From: Collinsella sp. AF23-4AC
GTDB lineage: Bacteria > Actinomycetota > Coriobacteriia > Coriobacteriales > Coriobacteriaceae
Length of the DNA stretch: 38,548 nucleotides
NCBI RefSeq assembly: GCF_003462685.1
Contig: NZ_QRVE01000019.1
Coordinates: 1-38,548 of the forward strand
Reading direction: 5' to 3'
The notes below the pieces were generated by a model. It was not told the origin of the DNA. It ran no database searches and saw only the letters and a list, made by a program, of their open reading frames with translations. Both the position numbers and the translations under genes were made by a program. This document shows, piece after piece, positions 1 through 7,821 of the stretch. The first letter of the stretch is position 1. Each line of letters opens with the position of its first letter.

Positions 1-1
1 T

Positions 2-133
2 GTCGAGAAACGCATGGTTGCCGCCGGAAACAACCCGCCGGTTTCGAAAGTCGTGATCATCGGGTTTGGTTCGCAAGCCTATGTTACCGAGCGTGGCGTC
101 CAAGTTGTTCCGCTGGATGTTCTCGCGCCGTAA
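2..133 (+). CDS. C-terminal fragment of an unidentified protein (5' truncated)
   Basis: An open frame enters from the left window edge and ends at a TAA at 131-133, giving 43 residues that finish in GVQVVPLDVLAP. It contains a hydrophobic strand (KVVIIGFG) like the last strand of an alpha/beta fold. I do not recognise the family. Codon use is typical of the neighbours, so it is probably the genuine 3' end of a gene. The stretch from 134 to 265 has no gene and holds one copy of the palindromic repeat at 221-262. Confidence 0.5.
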   Translation, partial: VEKRMVAAGNNPPVSKVVIIGFGSQAYVTERGVQVVPLDVLAP

Positions 134-220
134 CGCGACGGTCGAAGCGGGACGGACGCCACCATTGCGCGCGAGGACACGGCATCATCGATGATGCGGC
201 GGCCACATTCGGCAAAGAGT

Positions 221-262
221 GTCCCCAACGACTAGTCGTTTAGGAACGTCCCCAATGACTAG
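221..262. repeat. Palindromic intergenic repeat, copy A
   Basis: This stretch contains the words GTCCCCAACGACTAGTC and GAACGTCCCCAATGACTA and a perfect 14-bp palindrome, AACGACTAGTCGTT, at 228-241. Related copies lie at 14480-14536 and 28904-28960. This copy lacks the left inverted arm seen in the other two. Function is unknown; it is always between genes. Confidence 0.7.
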
Positions 263-265
263 GTA

Positions 266-300
266 GAAAAACGCCCGCTGGCGGTGGTGCCGGCGGGCGC
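266..300 (-). terminator. Intrinsic terminator of galM
   Basis: Read on the minus strand, the GC-rich arms CGCCCGC and GCGGGCG (272-278 with 293-299) form a hairpin followed by a run of five T (complement of 267-271). It lies about 28 nt past the galM stop. Confidence 0.8.
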
Positions 301-327
301 TGCTGTGCGATATGTCGCGTTGCGGGC

Positions 328-1380
328 TTAGTGCCTCATAAAGTGGTATTCGATTACATTGCTGTAGGGATGACCCGGGCCCACAATGCCCTGCGGGAAC
401 AGAGGCTGGTGCGGCGTGTCGGGGTACATCTCGGCCTCGAGGGCAAAGCCGGCGCCCCAGCCATAGTTGGCATCGTCCTTGGCGTGCTCGTCGCCCAGCC
501 AGTTGCCGGTGTAGAGCTGCACGCCCGGGGCAGTGGTGTAGTAGTCCATCTCACGACCGGTCCACATCTCCTCGACGTGCATCGCGCGGCGCAGGTTGCG
601 GCCGTACTGATAGCCATCGATGCACAGGCAGTGATCGTAGCCACGGGCCTGCTTGATCTGCGGGTCGTCGGCCTCCATGCCGGGTGCGACGGGGCGAAGC
701 TCGCGAAAGTCAAACGGTGTTCCCTCGACCGGAGCAATCTCGCCGGTGGGGATGTTCTGCTCGTTAATGGGCAGGTAGTGGGCGGCGTTGGCGACAAAGA
801 AATGTTCGCAGTCCATGCCGGCGTTATGGCCTGCAAGGTTAAAGTACGTGTGGTTGGTCATGGACACGTACGTGGCGCGGTCGCTCTCGCAGCCATATTC
901 GATACGGAAGCAGCCGGTGCGCGTCACGGTAAACACGGCCGTAAAGGTGCGGTTACCGGGGAGACCCAGCTCGCCATCCTCAAGCGAGGTGGTCATGCGC
1001 ACGGCGTTGTGGACCTCGTCGAGCTCAACGTCCCACACGCGTTTATGCAGGCCGCGCTCAAGATCGCTGTGCAGGTTGTTGGCGCCCTCGTTGGCGGGCA
1101 TATGCCAGTCCGTGCCGTCGATGGCGATCGTGGCGCCAGCGGTGCGGTTTGCCACAGGGCCGATGGTCGCGCCAAAGCAGGCGGGGTTGTCAAAGTAATC
1201 CTCGAGCTTATCGAAGCCCAGCGCCACATCGCGCACGTTGCCGGGAATGTCGGGCACATCGATACCAAGCACCGTGGCGCCATAGTCCATAATGCGAACG
1301 CAGATCTCGGGCCCGTCGAGGGTGTAACGATGAACGGGGGTACCGCACGGCGCGGTGCCGAAAAGCTCGGAAGTGATCAT
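328..1380 (-). CDS. galM: Galactose mutarotase (aldose 1-epimerase)
   Basis: A 350-residue protein of the GalM family, which interconverts alpha- and beta-D-galactose in the cytoplasm ahead of galactokinase. Family hallmarks are NRTAGATI, the catalytic-histidine stretch NHTYFNLAGH, YDHCLCID, and the C-terminal VIEYHF region. The frame stays open upstream to 1440. I place the start at 1380 (MITSELFG) because an AGGA Shine-Dalgarno sits just upstream and the extra residues do not look like GalM. It is divergent from the DeoR-family regulator at 1587. The window holds a second mutarotase-like gene, lacX, of a different subfamily. Confidence 0.93.
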   Translation of the reverse strand: MITSELFGTAPCGTPVHRYTLDGPEICVRIMDYGATVLGIDVPDIPGNVRDVALGFDKLEDYFDNPACFGATIGPVANRTAGATIAIDGTDWHMPANEGANNLHSDLERGLHKRVWDVELDEVHNAVRMTTSLEDGELGLPGNRTFTAVFTVTRTGCFRIEYGCESDRATYVSMTNHTYFNLAGHNAGMDCEHFFVANAAHYLPINEQNIPTGEIAPVEGTPFDFRELRPVAPGMEADDPQIKQARGYDHCLCIDGYQYGRNLRRAMHVEEMWTGREMDYYTTAPGVQLYTGNWLGDEHAKDDANYGWGAGFALEAEMYPDTPHQPLFPQGIVGPGHPYSNVIEYHFMRH

Positions 1381-1536
1381 TTGGTTCCTAACATCGAGGT
1401 ATTTCCGACAAACTGTAGCGCGAACAGGCGAGATTATCACTACACCCCACTAAAGCTGGGGGTATTTTTCTCAAAAAAGTGATGATTGGAGCTGTTCGGG
1501 CGTTCATTTTTGACGCGTACGAGTCTGATACAATTT

Positions 1537-1557
1537 GTTCGTTACTGTTTGAATGAT
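1537..1557 (+). promoter_or_regulatory. Candidate operator upstream of the DeoR-family gene
   Basis: The site reads GTTC, seven bases, then TTTGAATGAT. Similarly built sites occur upstream of lacF (9105-9125) and lacA (11007-11027, minus strand). A possible -10 (TACAAT, 1529-1534) precedes it, so a bound protein would sit over the start of transcription. Assigning it to this regulator is inference. Confidence 0.4.
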
Positions 1558-1586
1558 ATGCGCGCAAAGAACGGCGAGGATTCATC

Positions 1587-2351
1587 GTGATTAAGGCAGA
1601 GCGACAGGATAAGGTTCGTCAGCTGCTCGAGGAACAGGGGACGGTCTCGGTAAAAGAGATTTCTGATGCGTTAGGTGTCTCGGACATGACGATCCGCCGC
1701 GACCTTGAGGAACTTGCGAGCCTAGGCGAGATCGAGCGCGTGCACGGCGGAGCCCGCAGTGCACAGGGCCGTCCCCACGCTATGCTGCGCCATGAGTATT
1801 CGCACAGCGAAAAGCGCACTAAGCATGCCGAGGAAAAGCTGCAGATCGCGCGCCGCGCTGTGGAGCTTATCGAGGAAGGCTCGACCATCTTCTTGGGTAC
1901 GGGCACCACGGTTGAGCAGATGGCCTCGATGCTGCCGGCGTTTCGCCTGCGTATTGTGACCAATTCGCTTTCGGTGTTTAACTTGCTCGAGGCGCGCGAA
2001 GACTGCGACCTGTGCCTCGTGGGCGGCATGTATCGCCGCCGCACCGCCGCCTTTGTGGGGCCCATGGCCGAGGATACCCTGCGCGCGCTGGGAATCGACG
2101 CAGCCTATATCGGCGCCAACGGCATTTTGAACGGCGACGTGTCCACGTCTAACATGGAAGAGGGCCGCATCCAGCAGCTCGCCTTTAGCAAGGCCGACTC
2201 GCGCTACCTGATCGCCGACTCCAGCAAGATCGGCAAGCGCGACTTCTACACCTTCTGCCGCCTGGACAATTTGGACGCCTTGGTGTGCGAACCGGGTATT
2301 GCTGATGGAGATCGCGCCGCCATCGAGGAGCACACGCAGGTCATTTGCTAG
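1587..2351 (+). CDS. DeoR-family transcriptional regulator (LacR-like)
   Basis: A 254-residue DeoR-family protein. The N-terminal winged helix-turn-helix spans about residues 5-55 (VSVKEISDALGVSDMTIRRD). The C-terminal sugar-phosphate sensor fold has the typical GTGTTVEQMA phosphate loop near residue 110 and the YIGANGI and ADSSKIGKRDF stretches. The start is GTG at 1587, preceded by GGCGAGGA at 1573-1580. It is divergent from galM. In Lactococcus the tagatose-6-phosphate genes are controlled by LacR, a DeoR protein, and this gene is a reasonable candidate for that role. The second DeoR protein in the window (20176-20979) is the alternative. Confidence 0.9.
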   Translation: MIKAERQDKVRQLLEEQGTVSVKEISDALGVSDMTIRRDLEELASLGEIERVHGGARSAQGRPHAMLRHEYSHSEKRTKHAEEKLQIARRAVELIEEGSTIFLGTGTTVEQMASMLPAFRLRIVTNSLSVFNLLEAREDCDLCLVGGMYRRRTAAFVGPMAEDTLRALGIDAAYIGANGILNGDVSTSNMEEGRIQQLAFSKADSRYLIADSSKIGKRDFYTFCRLDNLDALVCEPGIADGDRAAIEEHTQVIC

Positions 2352-2472
2352 CTAGCGATACAGACGATACTTCTGTCCCCCAGCCGGCGCGGGGATTATC
2401 GTTTTACAATGACGCGGAAAATGACTCGCAAATAGTTTTGGGCAACAAGGGTGAGGCCATTCTGAGGTATGG

Positions 2473-3705
2473 CTAGACTTCGTATTTCGCTTTGATATTC
2501 CTTGAGAATGAACCGTAGTCTTCGTAGAGTTCGTCTTTGCTTTCATCTTCCGCGCGGTTTATGCGTTCAAGGAGTTTGTCCTTTGGGGACTTTTTTGTAA
2601 TTTCTGACCTGCCGTCGGGTATTGCGGATTGCAAGAATAATTCCAGGGCGTGGACGTCTTTGAGTATGTAGCCCGTCGAACGACCCGCTCCTGTTTTCTC
2701 GATTGCGCTGCAACCAACAAGCTGACTGAGGGTTCGTTTAACGGTTATCTCGCTGATATCGGGGCAGTTGGACTGGATGTCGGATTTCTTGATGACGCCG
2801 GGTCTCTGCTGAAATAGAGCAGCTATACGTGCTTGCTTCGACATGGGGTGAGTGCCAGATTCAATCTGGGTGTGCTGCTCGAGCTGTCGGTAGGCCGCCA
2901 GGATGGTTCCGAGCATAAAACGGATAAAGGGCACTTCGGTGTTTTGATTTTCATTCCATCCAGTGGAGCTTGCGGCGAGGGCGTTGTAATAAAGCGCTTT
3001 ATTGTCTTCAATGAGACGTTCGATGCTGATGTAACGCGCAACGTCGTATCCAGTCTTTTCGAGTAGCAGCGTTGTAAGGAGCCGGCTCATCCTGCCATTG
3101 CCATCGTTGAAGGGATGAATGCTGACAAAATCGAAGATGAAGCGGAATGATATAAGGAGGGGGTCGCAAACTTGACGAGATAGGGCATCGTTGAGGGACC
3201 GACAGGCTTCTTCGATAAGTCCGGGGGTTGCCAGGGCCGAAGGCGGCCTAAAGCGCACAAATCGATTGCCTTGATCGTCGATGGAGATGATTTCGTTATC
3301 GCTATCTTTCCAATGGCCCCCATACGAGATTGCTGTGTGTGCCATGAGGTCACGATGCAACTGCAAAATGACCGATGGCGTTACGGGAATGAAATCGTGC
3401 TGCTCGTGAATAAGCGACAGCGCATCTCGGTATCCAGCGATTTCTTCCTCTGCGCGGGAGCTTGGCTTGGCGGAATACGCCATGATTGCTTTGAGTCTTT
3501 TTTGGGTAGTAACAATTCCTTCAAGTCCGTTGGAGGATTGGGTGCTTTGGATCTTAGCTTCCTCCATAAGGGACGATAGAAGCTCGGGTCTGACTTGACC
3601 CAGAACAAGCTGACGGCCTTTATGCTCGCGTATCGAGAGGAGAAGGTTGGTGATTGGAGTTGCCTCGAGTTCCGCTGGGACTGTGGCGTAATCAAACTGG
3701 CGCAT
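2473..3705 (-). CDS. Fic-domain protein, class II, with C-terminal winged helix
   Basis: A 410-residue Fic protein. The catalytic motif HPFNDGNGR is intact at residues 197-205, which predicts AMP transfer from ATP to hydroxyl side chains of a target protein. The N-terminal helix carries the inhibitory motif SNGLEG (residues 58-63, Glu62), placing it among class II Fic proteins, where this helix blocks the active site. Residues about 290-350 look like a winged helix (IKKSDIQSNCPDISEITVKRTLSQL), so DNA binding is plausible. It stands alone, with no antitoxin partner, as expected for a self-inhibited Fic. The start codon is 9 bp from a 31-bp perfect inverted repeat. The target is unknown. Confidence 0.92.
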   Translation of the reverse strand: MRQFDYATVPAELEATPITNLLLSIREHKGRQLVLGQVRPELLSSLMEEAKIQSTQSSNGLEGIVTTQKRLKAIMAYSAKPSSRAEEEIAGYRDALSLIHEQHDFIPVTPSVILQLHRDLMAHTAISYGGHWKDSDNEIISIDDQGNRFVRFRPPSALATPGLIEEACRSLNDALSRQVCDPLLISFRFIFDFVSIHPFNDGNGRMSRLLTTLLLEKTGYDVARYISIERLIEDNKALYYNALAASSTGWNENQNTEVPFIRFMLGTILAAYRQLEQHTQIESGTHPMSKQARIAALFQQRPGVIKKSDIQSNCPDISEITVKRTLSQLVGCSAIEKTGAGRSTGYILKDVHALELFLQSAIPDGRSEITKKSPKDKLLERINRAEDESKDELYEDYGSFSRNIKAKYEV

Positions 3706-3714
3706 GCTGCTCCG

Positions 3715-3787
3715 TTCAGTATCACGAACATATTTTCGGTATCATAATAACATTAAATGATACCGAAAATATGTTCGTGATACTGAA
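3715..3787. promoter_or_regulatory. Perfect 31-bp inverted repeat over the fic promoter
   Basis: The arms at 3715-3745 and 3757-3787 are perfectly complementary over 31 bp and are separated by 11 AT-rich bases. Each arm holds an imperfect inner dyad (ATACCGAA and ATCACGAA half-sites). It begins 9 bp before the fic start codon and must overlap its promoter. The likely role is an operator bound by two dimers, possibly by the winged helix of the Fic protein itself; that last point is inference. Confidence 0.75.
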
Positions 3788-3846
3788 AGCAAGGAAAGAG
3801 CCGTGCTTCATAGCTGCTTGGAAAGCGCGATTTGACTATCTAATTG

Positions 3847-4222
3847 TCTCAATCAGTAACGGTTGGGACCGAAAAACTCGGCCAAACGTTACAGATTGAG
3901 ATTGTTTGGATTGGTTCGAACGTTCGTCTTGATCTGTAACAGGTAGGGCCGGAATACTCGGTTACGTGTTACAGATCGAGATTTGCAAGTTCGGGCCGCT
4001 CGTTTGTCTTGATCTGTAACAGGTAGGGCCGAAAATCCCTGCTAGATGTTACAGATTGAGATCTTTCGGCTCGGCTTATTCCGTTTGTCTCGATCTGTAA
4101 CAGGTGGAGGCGAAATAGCCCGCTAGATGTTACAGATTTAGATTGAGGGAACTGGCCCGCGCGTTCATCTCAATCTGTAACAGTTAGTACCGAAAAACTC
4201 GGCTGGATGTTACAGATTGAGA
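3847..4222. repeat. Array of five 55-bp palindromic repeats with 80-bp period
   Basis: Five related units lie at 3847-3901, 3927-3981, 4007-4061, 4088-4142 and 4168-4222. Each has 15-bp inverted arms of the type TCTCAATCTGTAACA ... TGTTACAGATTGAGA around a 25-base centre that often holds a small inner stem (CCGA ... TCGG). Units are separated by unlike 25-26 base spacers that tend to end in CGTTYG. The period is 80, 80, 81 and 80 bp. Most changes in the arms keep pairing through G-T wobble. It lies between fic and the lacG terminator and contains no convincing ORF. No cas genes are near. Confidence 0.85.
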
Positions 4223-4243
4223 CAAACGGATTCTGACTCGCTC

Positions 4244-4294
4244 AAAAACAAAAAGGCCGGGGGCGGCGCGCCGTGTGACGTGCCGCCCCCGGCT
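4244..4294 (-). terminator. Intrinsic terminator of lacEG
   Basis: A 12-bp perfect GC stem (4256-4267 with 4282-4293) is followed on the minus strand by TTTTTGTTTTTG. It lies about 50 nt after the lacG stop. Confidence 0.88.
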
Positions 4295-4346
4295 GAGAAA
4301 TGGGGACAAGTTATGTGAGCGGGGCAATTCCGCTCGTCGCAAGCCA

Positions 4347-5786
4347 CTAGTCCAGACGACGGGTCTGCGCCACGTGCTTGTACCAGTAGGCGCTTGCCTT
4401 GGGCGTGCGCTTTTGGGTCTCAAAGTCTACGTAGAAGAAGCCGTAGCGCTTGTTGTAGCCGTTGGTCCAGGAGAACTGGTCCTGCAGGCTCCACAGGAAG
4501 TAGCCGCCCACGTTGACGCCCACCTCCATGGCCTTAAGCAGCCAGCGCAGGTGCTGCTCGATGTAGTCGATGCGCGGCTGGTCGTCCACAAAGCCGTCCT
4601 TGTAGGGGTCCTTGTAGCCCATACCGTTTTCGGTAATGAAAATCTGCTTGTAGTTGGGGTAGCGCTGCTTAATGTAGACGAGCAGATCGAACAGGCCCTC
4701 GGGATAGATGATCCAGTCCCAGTCGGTGGTGGGGATGCCGGGCTTGTTCACGTGCTCGCCAATGCCCTTGACGCGCCAGCGGCCGGTACCCTTCTCGCCC
4801 GTGCCGTTGTGGTGCAGGTCGTTCTCGCCGTCGTAGGCCTTGAGGAAACGGCACTGGTAGTTGTTGACGCCCAGGTAGTCGTTGTAGAGCGCTGCCTCGC
4901 GCATGATCTCGAGATCCTCCTCGCGGATCTCGATGGTGCCGCCGGAGACTGCAGCCAGGCGGTTGGCGCACTCGAGGGTGTCGGGGGCATAGTCGCCGCG
5001 GAAGGTGGCGTCGAGCAGGAACTGGTTCTGCAGCACGTGCTCGTTGTTGGCGGCCTTGATGTCGGCGGGGTCGTTCTCGTTGAGCGGGTACTTAAACTCC
5101 AGCGACTGAATGACGCCGATCTTGCCCTTAAAACCACCGTTGTGGAAGGCCAGCACTGCCTTGGCGTGGGCGAGCATCATGTTGTGCTCGCACTGGAAAG
5201 CCTCGGCCAGGTGCGCCTTGACGCCGCCGGGGAAGGTGCCCTCGATGTAGGTGTTGGAGGCGTCGGCCCAGATCTCGTTAAAGGTGAACCAATAGGTCAC
5301 CTGGTCGGCGTACTCCTGAAAGCAGAAGGTGGCAAAGTCCACAAAGGCGTCGATGGTCTCGCGGTTGAGGAAGTCGCCCTTCTCAAAGAGGGGCAGCGGC
5401 GTGTCGAAGTGATGCAGCGTGACAAACGGCTCAACGTGGTGCTTGTGGCACTCGGCGAAGAGGTCGTGGTAGAACTGGACACCCTCGGGGTTTATCTCTC
5501 CGGTGCCGTTGGGGAAGATGCGGCTCCAGGCGATGGAGAGACGAATGCCGTTGATGCCGAACTCCTCGCACAGCTCCAGGTCCACCGGATACTGGTTGTA
5601 GAAGTCGGAGGCGGGATCGGGGGAGAAACGGCCCTGGGCCTCCAGGAAGTCGTCCCAGGCGACCTTGCCCTTACCGTGGGTGCGGGTCTCGCCCTCTACC
5701 TGGTAGGCAGCAGTGGCGCCGCCAAAGACAAAGTCCTCGGGAAACTGCGCGGGCGGGTTGGTGACGCTGGCGGGGTTAACGGACAT
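4347..5786 (-). CDS. lacG: 6-phospho-beta-galactosidase (GH1)
   Basis: A 479-residue glycoside hydrolase family 1 enzyme that cleaves lactose-6-phosphate to glucose and galactose-6-phosphate in the cytoplasm. The acid/base Glu171 lies in TFNEIW and the nucleophile Glu386 in FITENGMGY. Ser439, Lys446 and Tyr448 (FSWTNGYNKRY) match the phosphate-binding trio described for Lactococcus LacG (Ser428, Lys435, Tyr437), which argues for a phosphorylated substrate rather than a plain beta-glucosidase. It lies 66 bp downstream of lacE with a strong hairpin between them. The start ATG at 5786 has only a weak GGAT ribosome site. Confidence 0.93.
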   Translation of the reverse strand: MSVNPASVTNPPAQFPEDFVFGGATAAYQVEGETRTHGKGKVAWDDFLEAQGRFSPDPASDFYNQYPVDLELCEEFGINGIRLSIAWSRIFPNGTGEINPEGVQFYHDLFAECHKHHVEPFVTLHHFDTPLPLFEKGDFLNRETIDAFVDFATFCFQEYADQVTYWFTFNEIWADASNTYIEGTFPGGVKAHLAEAFQCEHNMMLAHAKAVLAFHNGGFKGKIGVIQSLEFKYPLNENDPADIKAANNEHVLQNQFLLDATFRGDYAPDTLECANRLAAVSGGTIEIREEDLEIMREAALYNDYLGVNNYQCRFLKAYDGENDLHHNGTGEKGTGRWRVKGIGEHVNKPGIPTTDWDWIIYPEGLFDLLVYIKQRYPNYKQIFITENGMGYKDPYKDGFVDDQPRIDYIEQHLRWLLKAMEVGVNVGGYFLWSLQDQFSWTNGYNKRYGFFYVDFETQKRTPKASAYWYKHVAQTRRLD

Positions 5787-5809
5787 GATGATCCAATCGT
5801 TTAAATCGA

Positions 5810-5843
5810 AGGGCCAGCCGGTCTTGGATAGTCGGCTGGCCCT
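5810..5843 (-). promoter_or_regulatory. Intercistronic hairpin between lacE and lacG
   Basis: Arms of 11 bp (AGGGCCAGCCG, 5810-5820, with 5833-5843) form a perfect stem with a 12-nt loop. There is no T-run on the minus strand, so it is more likely an mRNA-stabilising or expression-balancing stem than a full terminator. Confidence 0.7.
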
Positions 5844-5852
5844 AAGCGTTAC

Positions 5853-7622
5853 TTACTTCGACAGCTGCTCGCTCACAAAGGCGAGAGACTTGTCGCCGTT
5901 CTGGGAGAGCTCGATGTACTGCTTACCACGGCAGGCGACGCACTTGTTGCCCACACGCTCGCAGTCCTTCTGCAGGTCGGCCAGGTAGCTTGCGGCCTGC
6001 GGGGCCAGGACGACCAGGTCAAAGTCGGGGAGCATGTCCACGTGGTTGCCATAGGCGTCGGCAGCGGTCTCAAGATCGATGCCGCGCTCCTTGGCGGCCT
6101 TGGCCAGCGCGTTGGCGAGCAGGCCCGAGGTGCCGCCGCCCTGGCAGAGCACGAGTACGCGCTTGCCGTTGAGGTCGCTGGCGGCCGTAGCCTCGGCGGT
6201 AGCAGCAGCGGGAGCGGCGTCGGCCTTCACGGCCTCGGCGGCGGCGCCGGCGGCAACGCTCTTGGCGTCGGCCTTGCCCTGGAAGGCGTCGTTGAGCTTG
6301 GCGGCCTTCTCGGCGTTCTTGGCGGCGAGCTCCTCCCGGGAGATCTCGGCCTCCTCGGCGCACTTCTGGGCGTCATAGGCACGGAAGAACGGGTAGTACA
6401 GGGCAAAGTCGACGACTAGGATGATGGCGAGCATCACAAAGGCGAGCGGCTGGAAGCCCAGGCCCATGATGGTGCCGATGGGGCCGGGGACGGTCCAGGG
6501 CAGGGTGTACATAAAGCCGTTCATGCCCAAGAAGTCGATAAAGACCTTGAGGATCCAGATGTTGGCGATCGGGGCAAAGACAAACGGGACAAAGAAGACG
6601 GGATTGAGCACGATAGGTGCGGCGAACAGCAGCGGCTCGTTGACGGCAAAGCACACGGGGACGATGGCGGCCTTACCGACGGCGCGCATCTCCTGGGACT
6701 TGGCCAGGAAGCAGAACATAAAGACCAGGACGAGCGTGGCACCGGTGCCGCCCATGCAGACGACGAAGTACTGGGCGCCCTGCGTCAGGACGGCGGTGGC
6801 GTGCTGGCCGGCCTGGAACGCAGCCAAGTTGTCGGTCATGTTGGCAACGAGAGCGGCGGCGATGGCGGGCTCGACGATCGAGGGGCCGTGGACGCCGACG
6901 AACCAGAAGAGGCTCATGGCACCGTAGATCACAGCGAGACCGATGTAGCCGTCGGCAGCGGTGAACAGGGGCTGGAACACCTGGATGACGCCCTGGGCAA
7001 AGCAGAAGCCAAAGGCAGCGCGGAAGACGATGTCAAAGACCCAAAAGACGGTGATGCAGACGGAGAAGGGGATGATGTCCTTAAAGGTCTGCGAGATGTT
7101 GGGCGGAACCTGCTCGGGCATCTTGACGGTGATGTTGCGCTTAATGAAGAACTTGTAGATGATGCCGGTCACAAACGCAGCGATAAAGGCGGTCAGTAGG
7201 CCCTTGGAACCAAGGTAGGTCGTGTTGAAGCCGCTGGCAGCGTCCGTGGCGATCGTGTCGCTCGAAAGGAGCAAGAAGCCGATGATGGCCGCGCACATGC
7301 ACGAGATAAAGTTGATCTGATTGTTCTTGGGCAGGTCGCGGTTCTGAGCGTCGGCGAAGTGCTTGGCCGTGGTTGCGGCACAGGCGATGGCCAGGATGCC
7401 CATGGAGTAGTTGTAGCACTTCCACAGGGCGTTGTTGATGTCATCGGGCCAGTAGAAACCCCAGATGTTGGGGACCGAGGCTACCAGGCAGAAGATGGAC
7501 GAGAAGATGATGATGGGGATGACGGAGATAAAGCCGTCGCGAATCGCCTTGAGGTACTTGTTGCGGGCGATCGCGTTGAAAAAGGGCTGGCCTTTTTCGA
7601 TGGTGGCGATGAGTTGCTCCAT
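5853..7622 (-). CDS. lacE: Lactose PTS permease, EIIC-EIIB (LacE)
   Basis: A 589-residue membrane protein that imports lactose and phosphorylates it at C6. Residues 1 to about 420 form the multi-spanning EIIC domain of the lactose/cellobiose family (N-terminal FFNAIARNKYLKAIRDGFISVIP, NQINFISCM). A charged then Ala-rich linker of roughly 65 residues follows. The EIIB domain begins near residue 485, with phospho-accepting Cys493 in VLVLCQGGGTSG. EIIA is encoded separately by lacF at 9206. The start at 7622 has an AGGAG site 8 nt upstream. It is co-transcribed with lacG and divergent from the LacI-type gene. The linker is unusually rich in Ala, Glu and Lys. Confidence 0.95.
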   Translation of the reverse strand: MEQLIATIEKGQPFFNAIARNKYLKAIRDGFISVIPIIIFSSIFCLVASVPNIWGFYWPDDINNALWKCYNYSMGILAIACAATTAKHFADAQNRDLPKNNQINFISCMCAAIIGFLLLSSDTIATDAASGFNTTYLGSKGLLTAFIAAFVTGIIYKFFIKRNITVKMPEQVPPNISQTFKDIIPFSVCITVFWVFDIVFRAAFGFCFAQGVIQVFQPLFTAADGYIGLAVIYGAMSLFWFVGVHGPSIVEPAIAAALVANMTDNLAAFQAGQHATAVLTQGAQYFVVCMGGTGATLVLVFMFCFLAKSQEMRAVGKAAIVPVCFAVNEPLLFAAPIVLNPVFFVPFVFAPIANIWILKVFIDFLGMNGFMYTLPWTVPGPIGTIMGLGFQPLAFVMLAIILVVDFALYYPFFRAYDAQKCAEEAEISREELAAKNAEKAAKLNDAFQGKADAKSVAAGAAAEAVKADAAPAAATAEATAASDLNGKRVLVLCQGGGTSGLLANALAKAAKERGIDLETAADAYGNHVDMLPDFDLVVLAPQAASYLADLQKDCERVGNKCVACRGKQYIELSQNGDKSLAFVSEQLSK

Positions 7623-7683
7623 GCAAAGCTCCTAAGAGTCGGTGGGTTAGCAACGATGGTAGCTTTTGACGTCTGGTTGCCAA

Positions 7684-7701
7684 AATGTTGACGTTGCCAT
7701 T
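7684..7701. promoter_or_regulatory. LacI-type operator O1 of lacEG
   Basis: The sequence AATGTTGACGTTGCCATT is an imperfect dyad with a central CG, the usual form of LacI/GalR-family sites. It lies 62 bp upstream of the lacE start. Its mate at 7804-7821 has its centre exactly 120 bp away. Confidence 0.7.
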
Positions 7702-7803
7702 TTGCGACACAAAAAAAGATGTGAATCGGTGGCCCCTGTGCCTGTAGACCGTCGATTCCTTGCGTGTAAACGATTGAGCCGCCCGGTGGCTCTGTGTTTG
7801 CAC

Positions 7804-7821
7804 AATGGCAACGTTAACATT
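7804..7821. promoter_or_regulatory. LacI-type operator O2 in the lacE-lacI divergent region
   Basis: The sequence AATGGCAACGTTAACATT is the reverse-oriented twin of the site at 7684-7701. The 120-bp centre-to-centre distance would suit DNA looping by a tetramer or co-operative dimers. The rest of this 357-bp region holds a GTGAACGGT motif at 7860-7868 and a possible -10 (TATACT, 7908-7913) for the regulator gene. Confidence 0.7.

Noticed and set aside
1510..1534. TTGACG/TACAAT as the promoter of the DeoR-family gene
   Set aside because: The spacer is only 13 bp; the -10 may be real but the -35 pairing is not acceptable.
3847..4222. CRISPR array
   Set aside because: Repeat-spacer spacing is regular, but repeats are 55 bp, strongly palindromic and variable, with only five units and no cas gene in the window; reported as a palindrome array instead.
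4275..5804. 509-aa plus-strand open frame antisense to lacG
   Set aside because: It has low-complexity Val/Leu/Gly/Ala composition, is exactly opposite a well-supported GH1 gene and has no homology features; it is a GC-bias shadow.
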